A DNA stretch of 64,000 nt, taken from positions 3,295,001 through 3,359,000 of the forward strand of contig NZ_CP013342.1 of NCBI RefSeq assembly GCF_001610975.1, given 5' to 3'. Under the pieces are notes generated by a model. It saw only the letters and a list, made by a program, of their open reading frames with translations, was not told the origin of the DNA and searched no databases. Positions 36,853 through 45,652 of the stretch are shown piece after piece. Position 1 is the stretch's first letter. Each line of letters starts with the position of its first letter. This DNA comes from Sphingopyxis terrae subsp. terrae NBRC 15098 (GTDB taxonomy: Bacteria; Pseudomonadota; Alphaproteobacteria; Sphingomonadales; Sphingomonadaceae). The position numbers and the translations under genes are program-made.

Positions 36853-37399
36853 AGCGCGTATCACCCGGCCCCTTGCACATGCGTTTCGACACACGGGTTT
36901 CCTCGCCATCGACGATCACGAAGTCGTTGACGGTCATGCACTTCCTGCCGCCGTCCTCTGTGTTGATCGAAGCCACGGTCGACGACCCGCTGACATTGTC
37001 GCGCGTTTCGCTGGTCCAGTTCGACGTCGTGCCGACCGCTTCGCCGCGTGTCACCTCTTCGGTGGCCTTGGCGGCCTGCACCTGTTCGGCGGGGTCGAGG
37101 CGGCAAGCGATGGCGTCGGTCAGCGTTCCGCTGACCTCGGCGATCGGGACATAGGAATAGACGCCCGCCTTGCTGGCCGCGTCGCCCACCGCATCGCGGA
37201 TCACACCGCCCAATATGCCGCGGCCGACGCTGCTGCCCTTCTTGCCCTTGGGACAACCGCCGTTGTCGCTTTCGCTCGACGTCGGGGCGGGGGTCGGCGT
37301 CGTGACCTTGCGCAGCAGCCCGCCGAACTGTGCCTGCGCGGGCGCCACCGCCAGCAGGGTGACGGCGGCCCAGGCGGGGACCAACATGATTCGCTTCAT
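36836..37399 (-). CDS. Secreted glycine-zipper-like surface antigen protein
   Basis: 187 residues from ATG 37399, the first start that gives a good signal peptide ('MLVPAWAAVTLLAVAPAQA'). A short Thr/Pro-rich stretch (about 35-45) and a glycine-zipper-like 'GRGILGGVIRDAVGDAA' are followed by a C-terminal domain with 'KCMTVNDFVIVDGEETRVSK' and 'MCKGPGD'. This end resembles the 17-kDa surface antigen family, whose two cysteines bracket a small beta domain. Function unknown. It is upstream of and overlapping the ClpP-fold gene, and divergent from the Rrf2 gene. Confidence 0.55.
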   Translation of the reverse strand: MKRIMLVPAWAAVTLLAVAPAQAQFGGLLRKVTTPTPAPTSSESDNGGCPKGKKGSSVGRGILGGVIRDAVGDAASKAGVYSYVPIAEVSGTLTDAIACRLDPAEQVQAAKATEEVTRGEAVGTTSNWTSETRDNVSGSSTVASINTEDGGRKCMTVNDFVIVDGEETRVSKRMCKGPGDTRYVLAA

Positions 37400-37561
37400 A
37401 TGCGGCTCCAAAAAACCCGTGCCAAAACCTGTGATCGCGACCCCGCTTATCGCCGCGAAACTACGCCGCGCTGTGATTTCAATCAATGGGGCTGGCGCTG
37501 AGGCGATAATTGTCATGTCGGGAGGTTGAAATTATCGGCAAAGTGGATCAGACAGCGCGCC

Positions 37562-38008
37562 ATGCTCTCGCAGAAGACCCGCTACACGATACGTGCCTTT
37601 CAGCATCTTGCCGATCATTGGGGCAAGGGTCAGGTCCAACTCGCGGACATTGCCGAGGCGCAGAATATCCCGCCCAAATTCCTGACCGTCATCCTGTCGG
37701 AAATGGCGCGCGAAGGGTTGCTCATCTCGCAGCGCGGACGCGATGGCGGCTATCAGCTTGCGCTGCCGCCGGTCGACATCAGCTATGGCGATCTTGTCCG
37801 GCTGACGCGCGGGTCGCTCGCGCTGGTCCCGTGTGCCAGCCGCAATGCCCACGAAACCTGCAAGAATTGCCTGCCCGAAGCCGAATGCCGGATGCGCACG
37901 CTGATGCTGAAGGTGCGCGACGATACCGCCGCGATCCTCGACCGGATCAGCCTGGCCGACCCGATCGGCTTCGAACCCTTGTTCGAAAAGGAAGAAATGG
38001 CGCTCTGA
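37562..38008 (+). CDS. Rrf2-family transcriptional regulator
   Basis: 148 residues from ATG 37562 ('MLSQKTRYTIRAFQHLADHW'), the standard Rrf2 start; a longer frame to 37526 has no support. The winged HTH shows 'IPPKFLTVILSEMAREGLL' and 'SQRGRDGGYQLALPP'. Four cysteines, C91, C100, C103 and C109, lie in the region where IscR and NsrR hold a [2Fe-2S] or [4Fe-4S] cluster, so it could sense iron-sulfur status, nitric oxide or oxygen. No isc or suf genes are near. Neighbours are divergent to the left and a tRNA to the right. Confidence 0.87.
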   Translation: MLSQKTRYTIRAFQHLADHWGKGQVQLADIAEAQNIPPKFLTVILSEMAREGLLISQRGRDGGYQLALPPVDISYGDLVRLTRGSLALVPCASRNAHETCKNCLPEAECRMRTLMLKVRDDTAAILDRISLADPIGFEPLFEKEEMAL

Positions 38009-38082
38009 CGCGCCACGCCAACCGGCACGGCAAAGAAAAAGGCCCGAACGCCGGTGCGTCGGACCTCTTGTTTTCGAGGAAA

Positions 38083-38158
<76 letters not shown>

Positions 38159-38279
38159 GTGCCATTTCGTCTGGCCGCCCTGGGTGGTGCGACCGGGACG
38201 CCGCCTTTAGCAGCGCCTGCGTTCGATGCAAGGGGCCAAATGCATCTCCGCGATGCTTTTTTGGCCCCTCGCCGAAAAA

Positions 38280-38600
38280 TCAGCTTTCGTCGTCTTCGTC
38301 GTCGCCGGTGGCGACGCCCAGATCGTCATCGCCGCCCAGATCGACATCGTTATCCGGCGAATCGCTGTCTTCATCGACATCCACGTCCAGATCCAGATCC
38401 TCGTCGATGGCCTCTTCCTTGACCTTGGTCGGCTTCTCGACTTCCTCGAAGGGCATCGGCTGCTTCGATTTCAGCACCGATTCCGGAATCCAGGAATAGC
38501 CGCAATTGATGCAGCTGACCGGATCATCCTTGGTCAAATCGTAGAATCGGGTGGCACATTTCGGGCAGCTACGCTTCGTGCCCCATTCAGCCTTTACCAT
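38280..38600 (-). CDS. FYDLN-acid family zinc-ribbon protein (TIGR02300-like)
   Basis: 106 residues. The N-terminal half has a zinc ribbon 'CPKCATRFYDL' and 'CINCGYSW'; the family motif FYDLN reads FYDLT here. The C-terminal half (about 60-106) is almost wholly Asp, Glu and small residues. Proteins of this design are specific to alphaproteobacteria and have no known role; the acidic tail resembles nucleic-acid mimics. The start ATG 38600 faces the aroA gene 125 bp away on the other strand. Confidence 0.85.
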   Translation of the reverse strand: MVKAEWGTKRSCPKCATRFYDLTKDDPVSCINCGYSWIPESVLKSKQPMPFEEVEKPTKVKEEAIDEDLDLDVDVDEDSDSPDNDVDLGGDDDLGVATGDDEDDES

Positions 38601-38724
38601 ATAAGCCTCGTAACCTTTTGGAAATCGGTTGATATTTCGGAAAAAGATGGGCGCCGGGCCGGCGATCCGTCAAATCGGCGTGCGCCTTGCCAGATTGTCG
38701 GGCCGCTGTCAAAAGCCGCACGCC

Positions 38725-40053
38725 ATGACTGACCAGAATGCCCGCCCCCGCAGCTTCGCCGCGTCCGCTCCGCTTAAAGGTAGGATCGCGATTCCCGGCG
38801 ACAAGAGCATTTCGCATCGCGCCCTGATGTTGTCGGCGCTCGCGGTCGGCACCAGCCGCGTGAGCGGGCTGCTTGAGGGGCATGATGTCCTCGCCACCGC
38901 CGCGGCCATGCGCGCGATGGGCGCGAATATCGACCGCACCGGCGACGGCGAATGGGTCATTGAAGGCGTCGGTGTCGGTGGCCTGCTCCAGCCGCGCGAA
39001 GCGCTCGACATGGGCAACAGCGGCACCTCGACGCGCCTGCTGATGGGCCTTGTTTCCAGCCATCCGATCACGACCACTTTCGTCGGCGATGCCAGCCTGT
39101 CGGGACGCCCGATGGGGCGCGTCATCGATCCGTTGTCGCAGATGGGCGCTGACATCTCGGCCTCGCCGGGTGGCCGCCTTCCCTTGATGGTGCGCGGCCT
39201 CGCGCCCGCGGTGCCGATCGAATATCGGCTTCCGGTCGCCTCGGCGCAGGTCAAGTCGGCGATCCTGCTCGCCGGCCTCAATACGCCGGGAATCACCACC
39301 GTGATCGAACCCGTGCCGACGCGCGACCATAGCGAACGGATGCTCAAGGGCTTCGGCGCCACGCTGGACGTCGAAGTAGAACCCGACGGCACCCGCTGGA
39401 TTTCGGTGATGGGCGAAGCCGAATTGCGGCCGCAAACGATCGTCGTTCCGGGCGACCCCTCGTCGGCCGCTTTCTTCATCGTTGCGGCGCTGCTCGTCCC
39501 CGGATCGGACGTCACTATTGCCAATGTCGGCCTCAACCCGACCCGCGCCGGCCTGGTCGAGGTGTTGAAGGCGATGGGCGGGGATATCGAACTGCTCGAT
39601 GCGCGCGAAGTCGGCGGCGAGCCCGTCGCCGACCTGCGCGTCCGCCACAGCCTGCTCCGCGGCATCGCGGTCGATCCGGCAGTCGCGCCGAGCATGATCG
39701 ACGAATATCCGATTCTCTTCGTCGCCGCCGCGCTTGCCGAGGGGACGACCGTGACGACCGGCCTCGACGAGCTGCGCGTCAAGGAAAGCGACCGGCTGTC
39801 GGTCATGGCCGCGGGCCTCGCGGCGATCGGCGTGCGGGTCGAGGAGAGCGAGGACGGCCTCGTCATCCACGGCACCGGCGGCGACCCGCTGCCCGGCGGC
39901 GCGACCATCGCCGGCCACCTCGACCACCGCATCTGCATGAGCTTCGCCATCGCGGGCCTCGTCAGCAAGGCCCCCGTGACGATCGACGATATGGCACCGG
40001 TCGCAACGAGCTTTCCCAATTTCGAGGCGTTGCTGGAGGGCCTGCAGCGATGA
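38725..40053 (+). CDS. aroA: 3-phosphoshikimate 1-carboxyvinyltransferase (class II EPSP synthase)
   Basis: 442 residues from ATG 38725. It makes EPSP from shikimate-3-phosphate and PEP, the sixth step of aromatic synthesis. The sequence is close to the class II (CP4-type) enzymes: '[18 protein letters not shown]', '[20 protein letters not shown]', '[20 protein letters not shown]', '[19 protein letters not shown]', '[16 protein letters not shown]' and '[10 protein letters not shown]'. At the position of CP4 Ala100, which gives glyphosate tolerance, this protein has Gly100 in '[10 protein letters not shown]', like class I enzymes. The stop overlaps the next gene by 4 bp. Confidence 0.96.
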   Translation: MTDQNARPRSFAASAPLKGRIAIPGDKSISHRALMLSALAVGTSRVSGLLEGHDVLATAAAMRAMGANIDRTGDGEWVIEGVGVGGLLQPREALDMGNSGTSTRLLMGLVSSHPITTTFVGDASLSGRPMGRVIDPLSQMGADISASPGGRLPLMVRGLAPAVPIEYRLPVASAQVKSAILLAGLNTPGITTVIEPVPTRDHSERMLKGFGATLDVEVEPDGTRWISVMGEAELRPQTIVVPGDPSSAAFFIVAALLVPGSDVTIANVGLNPTRAGLVEVLKAMGGDIELLDAREVGGEPVADLRVRHSLLRGIAVDPAVAPSMIDEYPILFVAAALAEGTTVTTGLDELRVKESDRLSVMAAGLAAIGVRVEESEDGLVIHGTGGDPLPGGATIAGHLDHRICMSFAIAGLVSKAPVTIDDMAPVATSFPNFEALLEGLQR

Positions 40054-40706
40054 ACCGTCGTCCCATCCTGTCCATCGCGGCCCCGATCGCGCTCCTCGGC
40101 CTAAGTGCCGGCGCGGCCGGCGCGCAACAGGGCGCCACCCTTCCGACAACCGCCGACACGGCGGGCGCCTTTGCCGATACAGCGCGCGCGCCGGACCCGA
40201 CGGCATCGGTCACCAGCGCGACGTGCGACGGCGACGTCGAATATTGTCCGAGCGGTGCGCAGCTTCGGGTCGACCGGAGCTTTTCCGATTATCCGATCGA
40301 TAGCCGTGCGGCAGACGCCGGCAGCGGACTTCGGCCGATCGACGACGAGCCCTGCATCCCCGACGAGGGCTGCGAACGGCGCGACGCCGCCGGTGTGCGT
40401 CATTTTCTGTACGGAGACGGCGCCGACGACCTCCGTGTCATGATCAAGACGGTGGAGGCAAGCGAGTTCGAAGGGCGACCGATCGGCGCGCTCGATATCG
40501 GGGCGGCGCGCGACCAGTCCGAGGTGAGGGCCCGGGTTCGCCGCTTTCTGCCCGATGTGGCGTTCGACTGCGATCCGTCGCTCGTGTCGGGAAACGTCGG
40601 CCCCGTCGAATGCGGCGCGACGCTCAACCCCGGCTGGGTCGAAATCGGCTTCGACCACGATGGCCGGCTGCTCCGCGTGCGATTTGACGGCTATCAATTC
40701 GTATGA
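40050..40706 (+). CDS. Secreted protein of unknown family, coupled to aroA
   Basis: 218 residues. Signal peptide of about 25 residues ending 'AGAQ', then a Thr/Ala/Asp-rich stretch and a mature domain with six cysteines ('[12 protein letters not shown]', '[13 protein letters not shown]', 'FDCDP', 'VECGA'), suggesting disulfides in the periplasm. The C-terminal '[20 protein letters not shown]' looks like beta strands. I do not recognise the family. It overlaps aroA and the following membrane-protein gene by 4 bp each. Confidence 0.65.
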   Translation: MNRRPILSIAAPIALLGLSAGAAGAQQGATLPTTADTAGAFADTARAPDPTASVTSATCDGDVEYCPSGAQLRVDRSFSDYPIDSRAADAGSGLRPIDDEPCIPDEGCERRDAAGVRHFLYGDGADDLRVMIKTVEASEFEGRPIGALDIGAARDQSEVRARVRRFLPDVAFDCDPSLVSGNVGPVECGATLNPGWVEIGFDHDGRLLRVRFDGYQFV

Positions 40707-40978
40707 GCGCCTATATCTCCTCCTTTGCCGCGAACGCGATCGGCATCATCGGCAGCATCCTGTTCATCGCTGCGTTCGCCTATGCAAACATGGCCAAGAT
40801 GCTGGATCAGTTGCTGTTCAATGCGGTGAACCTTGTCGGCGCGATTTTGCTGCTGATCTCGCTGTCGGTTCATTTCAACTTGGCGGCGTTTCTGCTCGAA
40901 GCGGCTTGGGCGCTGATCGCTTCCTGGGGCTTGCTGCGCGCCCTTCGCGCGCGCCGTACCCGCGGTGATTCGGCATGA
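40703..40978 (+). CDS. Small membrane protein (CBU_0592-like)
   Basis: 91 residues with three predicted membrane helices (about 8-28, 38-57 and 62-80): 'ANAIGIIGSILFIAAFAYAN', 'LFNAVNLVGAILLLISLS' and 'LAAFLLEAAWALIASWGLL'. The layout matches a widespread family of small proteins (CBU_0592-type domain) with no known function, often near other membrane proteins. It overlaps the genes on both sides by 4 bp, which ties it to the aroA-cmk operon. Confidence 0.7.
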   Translation: MSAYISSFAANAIGIIGSILFIAAFAYANMAKMLDQLLFNAVNLVGAILLLISLSVHFNLAAFLLEAAWALIASWGLLRALRARRTRGDSA

Positions 40979-41604
40979 TTATCGCGGTCGACGGCCCTAC
41001 TGCGTCGGGCAAGGGCACTATCGCCAAGGCGCTTGCCGAGCATTTCGGCCTCCCCGTGCTCGATACCGGGCTGCTCTATCGCGCTGTGGGCTATCAGACG
41101 CAGCTCAATTATGGCGATCCGGACAAGGCGGCCGACGCCCTCGTCGCCTGCGATTTTCCGGACGCCTTGCTCGACGATCCCGCGCTTCGCTACGAAAGCA
41201 CGGGCAGCCTCGCCAGCCGCGCGTCGGTGCATCCTGCGGTGCGCAAGGCGCTGTTCCAGCGGCAGGTCGATTTCGCCAACCAGCCTGGCGGCGCCGTGCT
41301 CGACGGGCGCGATATCGGCACCGTGATCGCGCCGCACGCCGACGCCAAACTGTTCGTGACGGCAAGCGCCGAAGAACGCGCCCGCCGCCGCCATGCCGAG
41401 ATGCTGGGGCGCGGGGTCGAAATCGGCTATGACGCCGTGCTCGCCGACATCCACGCCCGCGACGCCCGCGATATGGGCCGTGCCGACGCCCCCCTGCTCC
41501 GCGCCGACGATGCGATGCTGCTCGACACCTCGGCGATGGACCGCGATGCCGCGATCGCCGCCGCCATCGCCTTCGTCACCGAACGGACAAAGGCGCGCGG
41601 CTGA
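40975..41604 (+). CDS. cmk: Cytidylate kinase
   Basis: 209 residues. It phosphorylates CMP and dCMP with ATP. The P-loop is 'IIAVDGPTASGKGTIAKALA', followed by the nucleoside-binding 'LDTGLLYRAVGYQ', 'GAVLDGRDIGTVIAPHADAK' and the lid 'RARRRHAEML'. The order aroA-cmk-rpsA is conserved in many proteobacteria; here two small ORFs sit between aroA and cmk. ATG overlaps the preceding stop by 4 bp. Confidence 0.96.
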   Translation: MIIAVDGPTASGKGTIAKALAEHFGLPVLDTGLLYRAVGYQTQLNYGDPDKAADALVACDFPDALLDDPALRYESTGSLASRASVHPAVRKALFQRQVDFANQPGGAVLDGRDIGTVIAPHADAKLFVTASAEERARRRHAEMLGRGVEIGYDAVLADIHARDARDMGRADAPLLRADDAMLLDTSAMDRDAAIAAAIAFVTERTKARG

Positions 41605-41635
41605 CGGGAGTCCGCGGCCGACAGGGCTTTTCGCC

Positions 41636-41664
41636 TTGCCGAAAGCCGCGTTCGCGACTATACG
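41636..41664 (+). promoter_or_regulatory. Candidate rpsA promoter
   Basis: TTGCCG (41636-41641), a 17-bp spacer and TATACG (41659-41664) lie about 230 bp before rpsA. The -35 and -10 boxes each match four of six sigma-70 consensus bases. A transcript from here would carry the hairpin at 41731-41759 in its leader. Confidence 0.5.
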
Positions 41665-41730
41665 CGCGCCGTCCGACGGGCCTTGTGGCCGGTCGAGGCA
41701 CGGACGAACCGTCGCTCTCTATCGAGCGTC

Positions 41731-41764
41731 GGGCGTGATGGGCTATCCCCGTCGCGCCCTTTTT
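41731..41764 (+). terminator. Rho-independent terminator or attenuator before rpsA
   Basis: GGGCGTGATGGG (41731-41742) pairs with CCCGTCGCGCCC (41748-41759) by Watson-Crick and two G-U pairs, and TTTTTG follows directly. It stands after cmk but also downstream of the candidate promoter, 134 bp ahead of rpsA, so it may close the cmk message or attenuate rpsA. Confidence 0.75.
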
Positions 41765-41897
41765 GCTTTGCCCGTGCTTCTGCCGCCAACCGGTCTTGAG
41801 GATGTTCTGCTTCGCAATCGGCGGGCAGGACGGATCGGCCACAAGACCAGCGGAACCAACCGCTTGGCCGGAACAAATGAAGTAAGGAAGAACCCAT

Positions 41898-43610
41898 ATG
41901 GCCTCTACGGCTTTTCCGTCGCGCGACGATTTCGCCGCGATGCTCGACGAATCGCTGGGTGGTGCTGATGGCGGCTTTGAAGGCCGCGTCGTCAAGGGCA
42001 CCGTGACCGCGATCGAAAATGACCTGGCAGTGATCGACATCGGCCTGAAGAGCGAAGGCCGCGTGCCGCTTCGCGAATTCGCGATGCCCGGCCAGAAGGC
42101 CGACCTCAACGTCGGCGACGAAGTCGAAGTCTATGTCGACCGCGTCGAAAACGCCAATGGCGAAACCATGCTGTCGCGCGACCGCGCTCGCCGCGAAGCC
42201 GCCTGGGACCGCCTGGAAGAAGAATTCAACAAGGAAGCCCGCGTCGAAGGCGTTATCTTCGGCCGCGTCAAGGGCGGCTTCACCGTCGACCTTGGCGGCG
42301 CCGTGGCGTTCCTTCCCGGCAGCCAGGTCGACATCCGCCCCGTGCGCGACGTCGGCCCGCTCATGGATCTGCCGCAGCCGTTCCAGATCCTCAAGATGGA
42401 TCGCCGCCGCGGCAATATCGTCGTGTCGCGCCGCGCCATCCTTGAAGAAACGCGCGCCGAACAGCGTTCGGGCCTGATCCAGAACCTGGAAGAAGGTCAG
42501 ATCATCGAAGGCGCGGTCAAGAACATCACCGATTATGGTGCGTTCGTTGACCTCGGCGGCATCGACGGCCTGCTCCATGTCACCGACATGAGCTACAAGC
42601 GCGTCAACCACCCGAGCGAAGTCATCAACATCGGTGACACGGTTAAGGTGCAGATCATCCGCATCAATCGCGATACGCAGCGCATCAGCCTCGGCATGAA
42701 GCAGCTCGAAAGCGATCCGTGGGAAGGCGTCGCCGCCAAGTATCCGGTCGGTGCGAAGCTCACCGGCACGGTCACGAACATCACCGACTATGGTGCGTTC
42801 GTCGAACTCGAACCCGGCATCGAAGGCCTGGTCCACGTCAGCGAAATGTCGTGGGTCAAGAAGAACGTCCACCCCGGCAAGATCGTTTCGACGAGCCAGG
42901 AAGTCGACGTCATCGTCCTCGAAGTCGACAGCGACAAGCGCCGCATCTCGCTTGGCCTCAAGCAGGCCCAGTCGAACCCCTGGGGTGCCTTCGCAGAAGC
43001 GCATCCGGTTGGCTCGGTTGTCGAAGGCGAAGTCAAGAACGCGACCGAATTCGGTCTGTTCGTCGGCCTTCCGGGCGACGTCGACGGCATGGTTCACATG
43101 TCGGACATCGCGTGGGGCATCTCGGGCGAAGAAGCGCTGCACCTCCACCGCAAGGGCGAGAATGTGCAGGTCGTCGTTCTCGACGTCGACGTCGAGAAGG
43201 AACGCATCAGCCTCGGCATCAAGCAGCTTGAAAAGGGTGCTCCGGCCGTCGGCGGCGGTGTCGCCGCTTCGGGCTCGCTGAAGAAGAACGATGTCGTCAC
43301 CGTCTCGGTCCTCGAAGTCCGCGACAACGGTCTCGAAGTCCAGGCCGGCGAAGATGGCGCCACCGGCTTCATCAAGCGCGCCGACCTCGGCCGCGACCGC
43401 GACGAACAGCGTCCCGAACGCTATCAGGTCGGTCAGAAGTTCGACGCGATGGTCACCGGCTTCGACCGTTCGAAGAAGCCCAGCTTCTCTGTCAAGGCGA
43501 TGCAGATCGCCGAAGAAAAGGAAGCCGTCGCACAATATGGTTCGTCGGATTCGGGTGCGTCGCTCGGCGACATCCTCGGCGAAGCGCTGAAGGCCGGCAA
43601 GAAGGATTAA
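41898..43610 (+). CDS. rpsA: 30S ribosomal protein S1
   Basis: 570 residues holding six S1 RNA-binding repeats. S1 captures messenger RNA on the 30S subunit. Repeats are easily seen by their shared wording, e.g. 'IIEGAVKNITDYGAFVDLGG', 'LTGTVTNITDYGAFVELEPG', 'VVEGEVKNATEFGLFVGLPG', each followed by 'GLVHVSEMSW'-type and 'RISLGLKQ'-type segments. The ATG at 41898 follows AAGGAAG. The codon usage is strikingly uniform (highly expressed gene). Candidate promoter and attenuator lie upstream; a strong terminator follows. Confidence 0.98.
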   Translation: MASTAFPSRDDFAAMLDESLGGADGGFEGRVVKGTVTAIENDLAVIDIGLKSEGRVPLREFAMPGQKADLNVGDEVEVYVDRVENANGETMLSRDRARREAAWDRLEEEFNKEARVEGVIFGRVKGGFTVDLGGAVAFLPGSQVDIRPVRDVGPLMDLPQPFQILKMDRRRGNIVVSRRAILEETRAEQRSGLIQNLEEGQIIEGAVKNITDYGAFVDLGGIDGLLHVTDMSYKRVNHPSEVINIGDTVKVQIIRINRDTQRISLGMKQLESDPWEGVAAKYPVGAKLTGTVTNITDYGAFVELEPGIEGLVHVSEMSWVKKNVHPGKIVSTSQEVDVIVLEVDSDKRRISLGLKQAQSNPWGAFAEAHPVGSVVEGEVKNATEFGLFVGLPGDVDGMVHMSDIAWGISGEEALHLHRKGENVQVVVLDVDVEKERISLGIKQLEKGAPAVGGGVAASGSLKKNDVVTVSVLEVRDNGLEVQAGEDGATGFIKRADLGRDRDEQRPERYQVGQKFDAMVTGFDRSKKPSFSVKAMQIAEEKEAVAQYGSSDSGASLGDILGEALKAGKKD

Positions 43611-43641
43611 TCCTTCCCCGCTTTTGCGGTGAAACAAAAGA

Positions 43642-43675
43642 CCCGCAGAGTGTCCCTCTGCGGGCCTTTTTCTTT
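43642..43675 (+). terminator. Rho-independent terminator after rpsA
   Basis: CCCGCAGAG (43642-43650), loop TGTCC, CTCTGCGGG (43656-43664), then CCTTTTTCTTT. A 9-bp GC-rich stem with a T-rich tail. Confidence 0.93.
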
Positions 43676-43687
43676 CAGCGATATGTT

Positions 43688-43715
43688 TTGAAAGAACCCT
43701 GAATCATGATAGGTT
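43688..43715 (+). promoter_or_regulatory. Candidate ihfB promoter
   Basis: TTGAAA (43688-43693), a 16-bp spacer and TAGGTT (43710-43715), about 95 bp before the ihfB start and just after the rpsA terminator. The -35 box is good, the -10 box weak. Confidence 0.4.
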
Positions 43716-43809
43716 CGATGCCGCGTTGGGAGGGGTCCTCACGCTGTGGAACCGGCAAAGACCGGATGGCCTGCGCCCGTGGGGCGCGCGTGATAACTAG
43801 GGGAAGCTG

Positions 43810-44088
43810 ATGATCCGGTCGGAACTGGTTCAAATGATCGCGAGTGAAAACAGCGATTTGCGCCTCGAAGAGGTGGAACGCATCATCGATGAATTCTTCG
43901 ACGCCATCGTCGAGCAGCTTGCGGCGGGGGGCCGCGTCGAGCTGCGCGGCTTCGGCGCCTTCTCAACCCGCGAACGCGAGTCGCGCACCGGGCGCAATCC
44001 GCGCACCGGCGCGCCGGTCGCGGTAAGCGCCAAGAGCGTGCCCTATTTCAAGCCGGGCAAGGAAATGCGCGAGCGGCTGAACGGCTGA
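43810..44088 (+). CDS. ihfB: Integration host factor subunit beta
   Basis: 92 residues, the standard IHF-beta length. '[14 protein letters not shown]' and '[20 protein letters not shown]' with the DNA-intercalating proline region 'RNPRTGAPV' are diagnostic; the arm ends '[14 protein letters not shown]'. IHF is a heterodimer (with IhfA) that bends DNA sharply. An HU-family homodimer is the alternative, but 'SELV...' start and gene position right after rpsA fit IHF-beta, as in many proteobacteria. AGGGGAAG lies ahead of the ATG. Confidence 0.94.
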   Translation: MIRSELVQMIASENSDLRLEEVERIIDEFFDAIVEQLAAGGRVELRGFGAFSTRERESRTGRNPRTGAPVAVSAKSVPYFKPGKEMRERLNG

Positions 44089-44106
44089 ACGGCCAAGCCA
44101 AAGCCA

Positions 44107-44145
44107 GCCGCAGAAAAGACCGGTTTCGCGGGATTTTTCTGCGGC
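44107..44145. terminator. Hairpin between ihfB and a convergent gene
   Basis: GCCGCAGAAAA (44107-44117) pairs with TTTTCTGCGGC (44135-44145), an 11-bp stem with A and T runs at the top and a 17-base loop. It lies 19 bp after ihfB and 30 bp from the stop of the minus-strand gene. Confidence 0.6.
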
Positions 44146-44174
44146 CTTCCTGTCAATCAACGGAGCGCGGGGGC

Positions 44175-44840
44175 TCAATGCTTGCGCCGCGCTTCCTGCT
44201 TGCCGACATCCCGACAATGCGCACTCCCATATGCTTCCTGATATGGTTGCCCAATGCAGGCGATCAATCCATCGACCACATCGAGATTCAGCGGCCAAGA
44301 CGGCGGGACACTGACCTGCGATCGATCAAGTGTATCGAAACCCGGCGGCATGGGCGAGTTGGCAAGACGGTCCCGCGCCTCCTTCAGCGCATCCATGTCT
44401 CCCTCCAGAAAGGCGATCGTTGCCAAGACATATTGGTTCCAAGGCAGCGCGTAGTCGGTCCAGCCTTCAAAGCCCTCGGGGCCCTTCTCCGGCTTGATCG
44501 ACTGGCGCATCAGGCGAGTGGCCTGCGAAACCTGTCCCGCCATAGCGCGGAGCTGCGCCTCGTGCCATTTGAAGGAAGGCAGCTGCCACTGTCGCACCAA
44601 TGTTTCTCGGTGACTTTCGATATATAATGCGATCGCATCAGCGGCGGCAGCTTGGCATCCGTCTCGATTGGCGAGCTCTCGCCAACCGGCCTTGTCATCC
44701 TGATCGAACATATTCGGATCAAGTTGCAGTATGGCGTTTCGGTCATAGGCACACGCCGCGCGTTCTTCGGCCTCTACGTCGGCTGTTGTAGGAACGAGGA
44801 AGAACGCCAAACCTGCCAACAGAATCTTTGGAGTTTTCAT
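44175..44840 (-). CDS. Secreted protein of unknown function
   Basis: 221 residues with a signal peptide of about 19-24 residues ('ILLAGLAFFLVPTTADVEAE'). The mature part is mostly helical and charged, with four cysteines ('ACAYD', 'DGCQA', 'IACIG', 'AHCRD') that could form two disulfides, and TPR-like spacing in 'AIALYIESHRETLVRQWQLP' and 'YVLATIAFLEGDMDALKEAR'. I do not recognise a family. It lies 44 bp after the ABC permease gene on the same strand. Base composition looks a little less GC-rich than its neighbours by eye. Confidence 0.6.
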   Translation of the reverse strand: MKTPKILLAGLAFFLVPTTADVEAEERAACAYDRNAILQLDPNMFDQDDKAGWRELANRDGCQAAAADAIALYIESHRETLVRQWQLPSFKWHEAQLRAMAGQVSQATRLMRQSIKPEKGPEGFEGWTDYALPWNQYVLATIAFLEGDMDALKEARDRLANSPMPPGFDTLDRSQVSVPPSWPLNLDVVDGLIACIGQPYQEAYGSAHCRDVGKQEARRKH

Positions 44841-44884
44841 CTCCGCCTACTCCTTAGCGATCTTGACGCTCGCCATGCACGCCC

Positions 44885-45652
44885 TCAGTTCTTGAGCCGG
44901 TAGCCCGTGCGGAACATCCAGAAGATCAGGCCGAGGCACAGCGCCAGAAAGAGCGCCACCGCGCCCATGCTGACCTCGATCGCCACGTCGCCCTGTCCGA
45001 AAAAGGTCCAGCGAAAGCCGCTGATCAGATAGACGACGGGATTGAACAGCGTCACCGCGCGCCACGCGGCGGGCAGCATGTCGAGCGAATAGAAGGCGCC
45101 GCCCAGGAAGGTCAGCGGATAGACGACGAGCAACGGGATCACCTGCAGCTGTTCAAAGCTCTGCGCCCAGATGCCAATGATGAAGCCGAAGAGGCAGAAG
45201 GTCACCGCCATCAGCACCATGAAGCCGACCATCAGCAACGGATGCGCGACCTGAATGTCGACGAACAGATGCGCGGTCGCGAAAATGATCGCGCCGATGA
45301 TTACCGATTTGGTTGCCGCCGCGCCGACATAGGCGATCAGCAATTCGAGCGGCGACATCGGCGAGGACAGCATCTCGTAGATCGTCCCTGTCCATTTGGG
45401 CATGTAGATGCCGAAGCTCGCGTTGCTGATGCTTTCGGTGAACATTGTCAGCATCATCAGCCCCGGCACGATGAACGCGCCATAGGGCACCGAGCTGACG
45501 TCGCTCATCCGGCTACCGATCGCCGATCCGAAGACGACGAAATAGAGCGTCGTGGTGATGACGGGCAACATCAGGCTGGTCCACACCGTGCGCCCGAAGC
45601 GCGCCATCTCGAACATGTAGATCGCGCGGATACCGCGGACGTTGCCGATCAT
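44885..45652 (-). CDS. ABC-2 type transporter permease
   Basis: 255 residues with six predicted membrane helices. '[20 protein letters not shown]' and '[20 protein letters not shown]' are typical of ABC-2 exporters related to NodJ/DrrB and the YadH type. It would export a hydrophobic or lipid-linked compound with the ATPase encoded directly upstream (4-bp overlap). Substrate unknown. Confidence 0.9.
   Translation of the reverse strand: MIGNVRGIRAIYMFEMARFGRTVWTSLMLPVITTTLYFVVFGSAIGSRMSDVSSVPYGAFIVPGLMMLTMFTESISNASFGIYMPKWTGTIYEMLSSPMSPLELLIAYVGAAATKSVIIGAIIFATAHLFVDIQVAHPLLMVGFMVLMAVTFCLFGFIIGIWAQSFEQLQVIPLLVVYPLTFLGGAFYSLDMLPAAWRAVTLFNPVVYLISGFRWTFFGQGDVAIEVSMGAVALFLALCLGLIFWMFRTGYRLKN

Noticed and set aside
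38587..40206. Minus-strand open frame opposite aroA
   Set aside because: The EPSP synthase motifs are all on the plus strand; the reverse frame has none.
41658..43637. 659-codon minus-strand open frame over rpsA
   Set aside because: It mirrors the S1 repeats, has low-complexity wording rich in Asp and Arg, and lacks any known domain; it is a shadow of rpsA.
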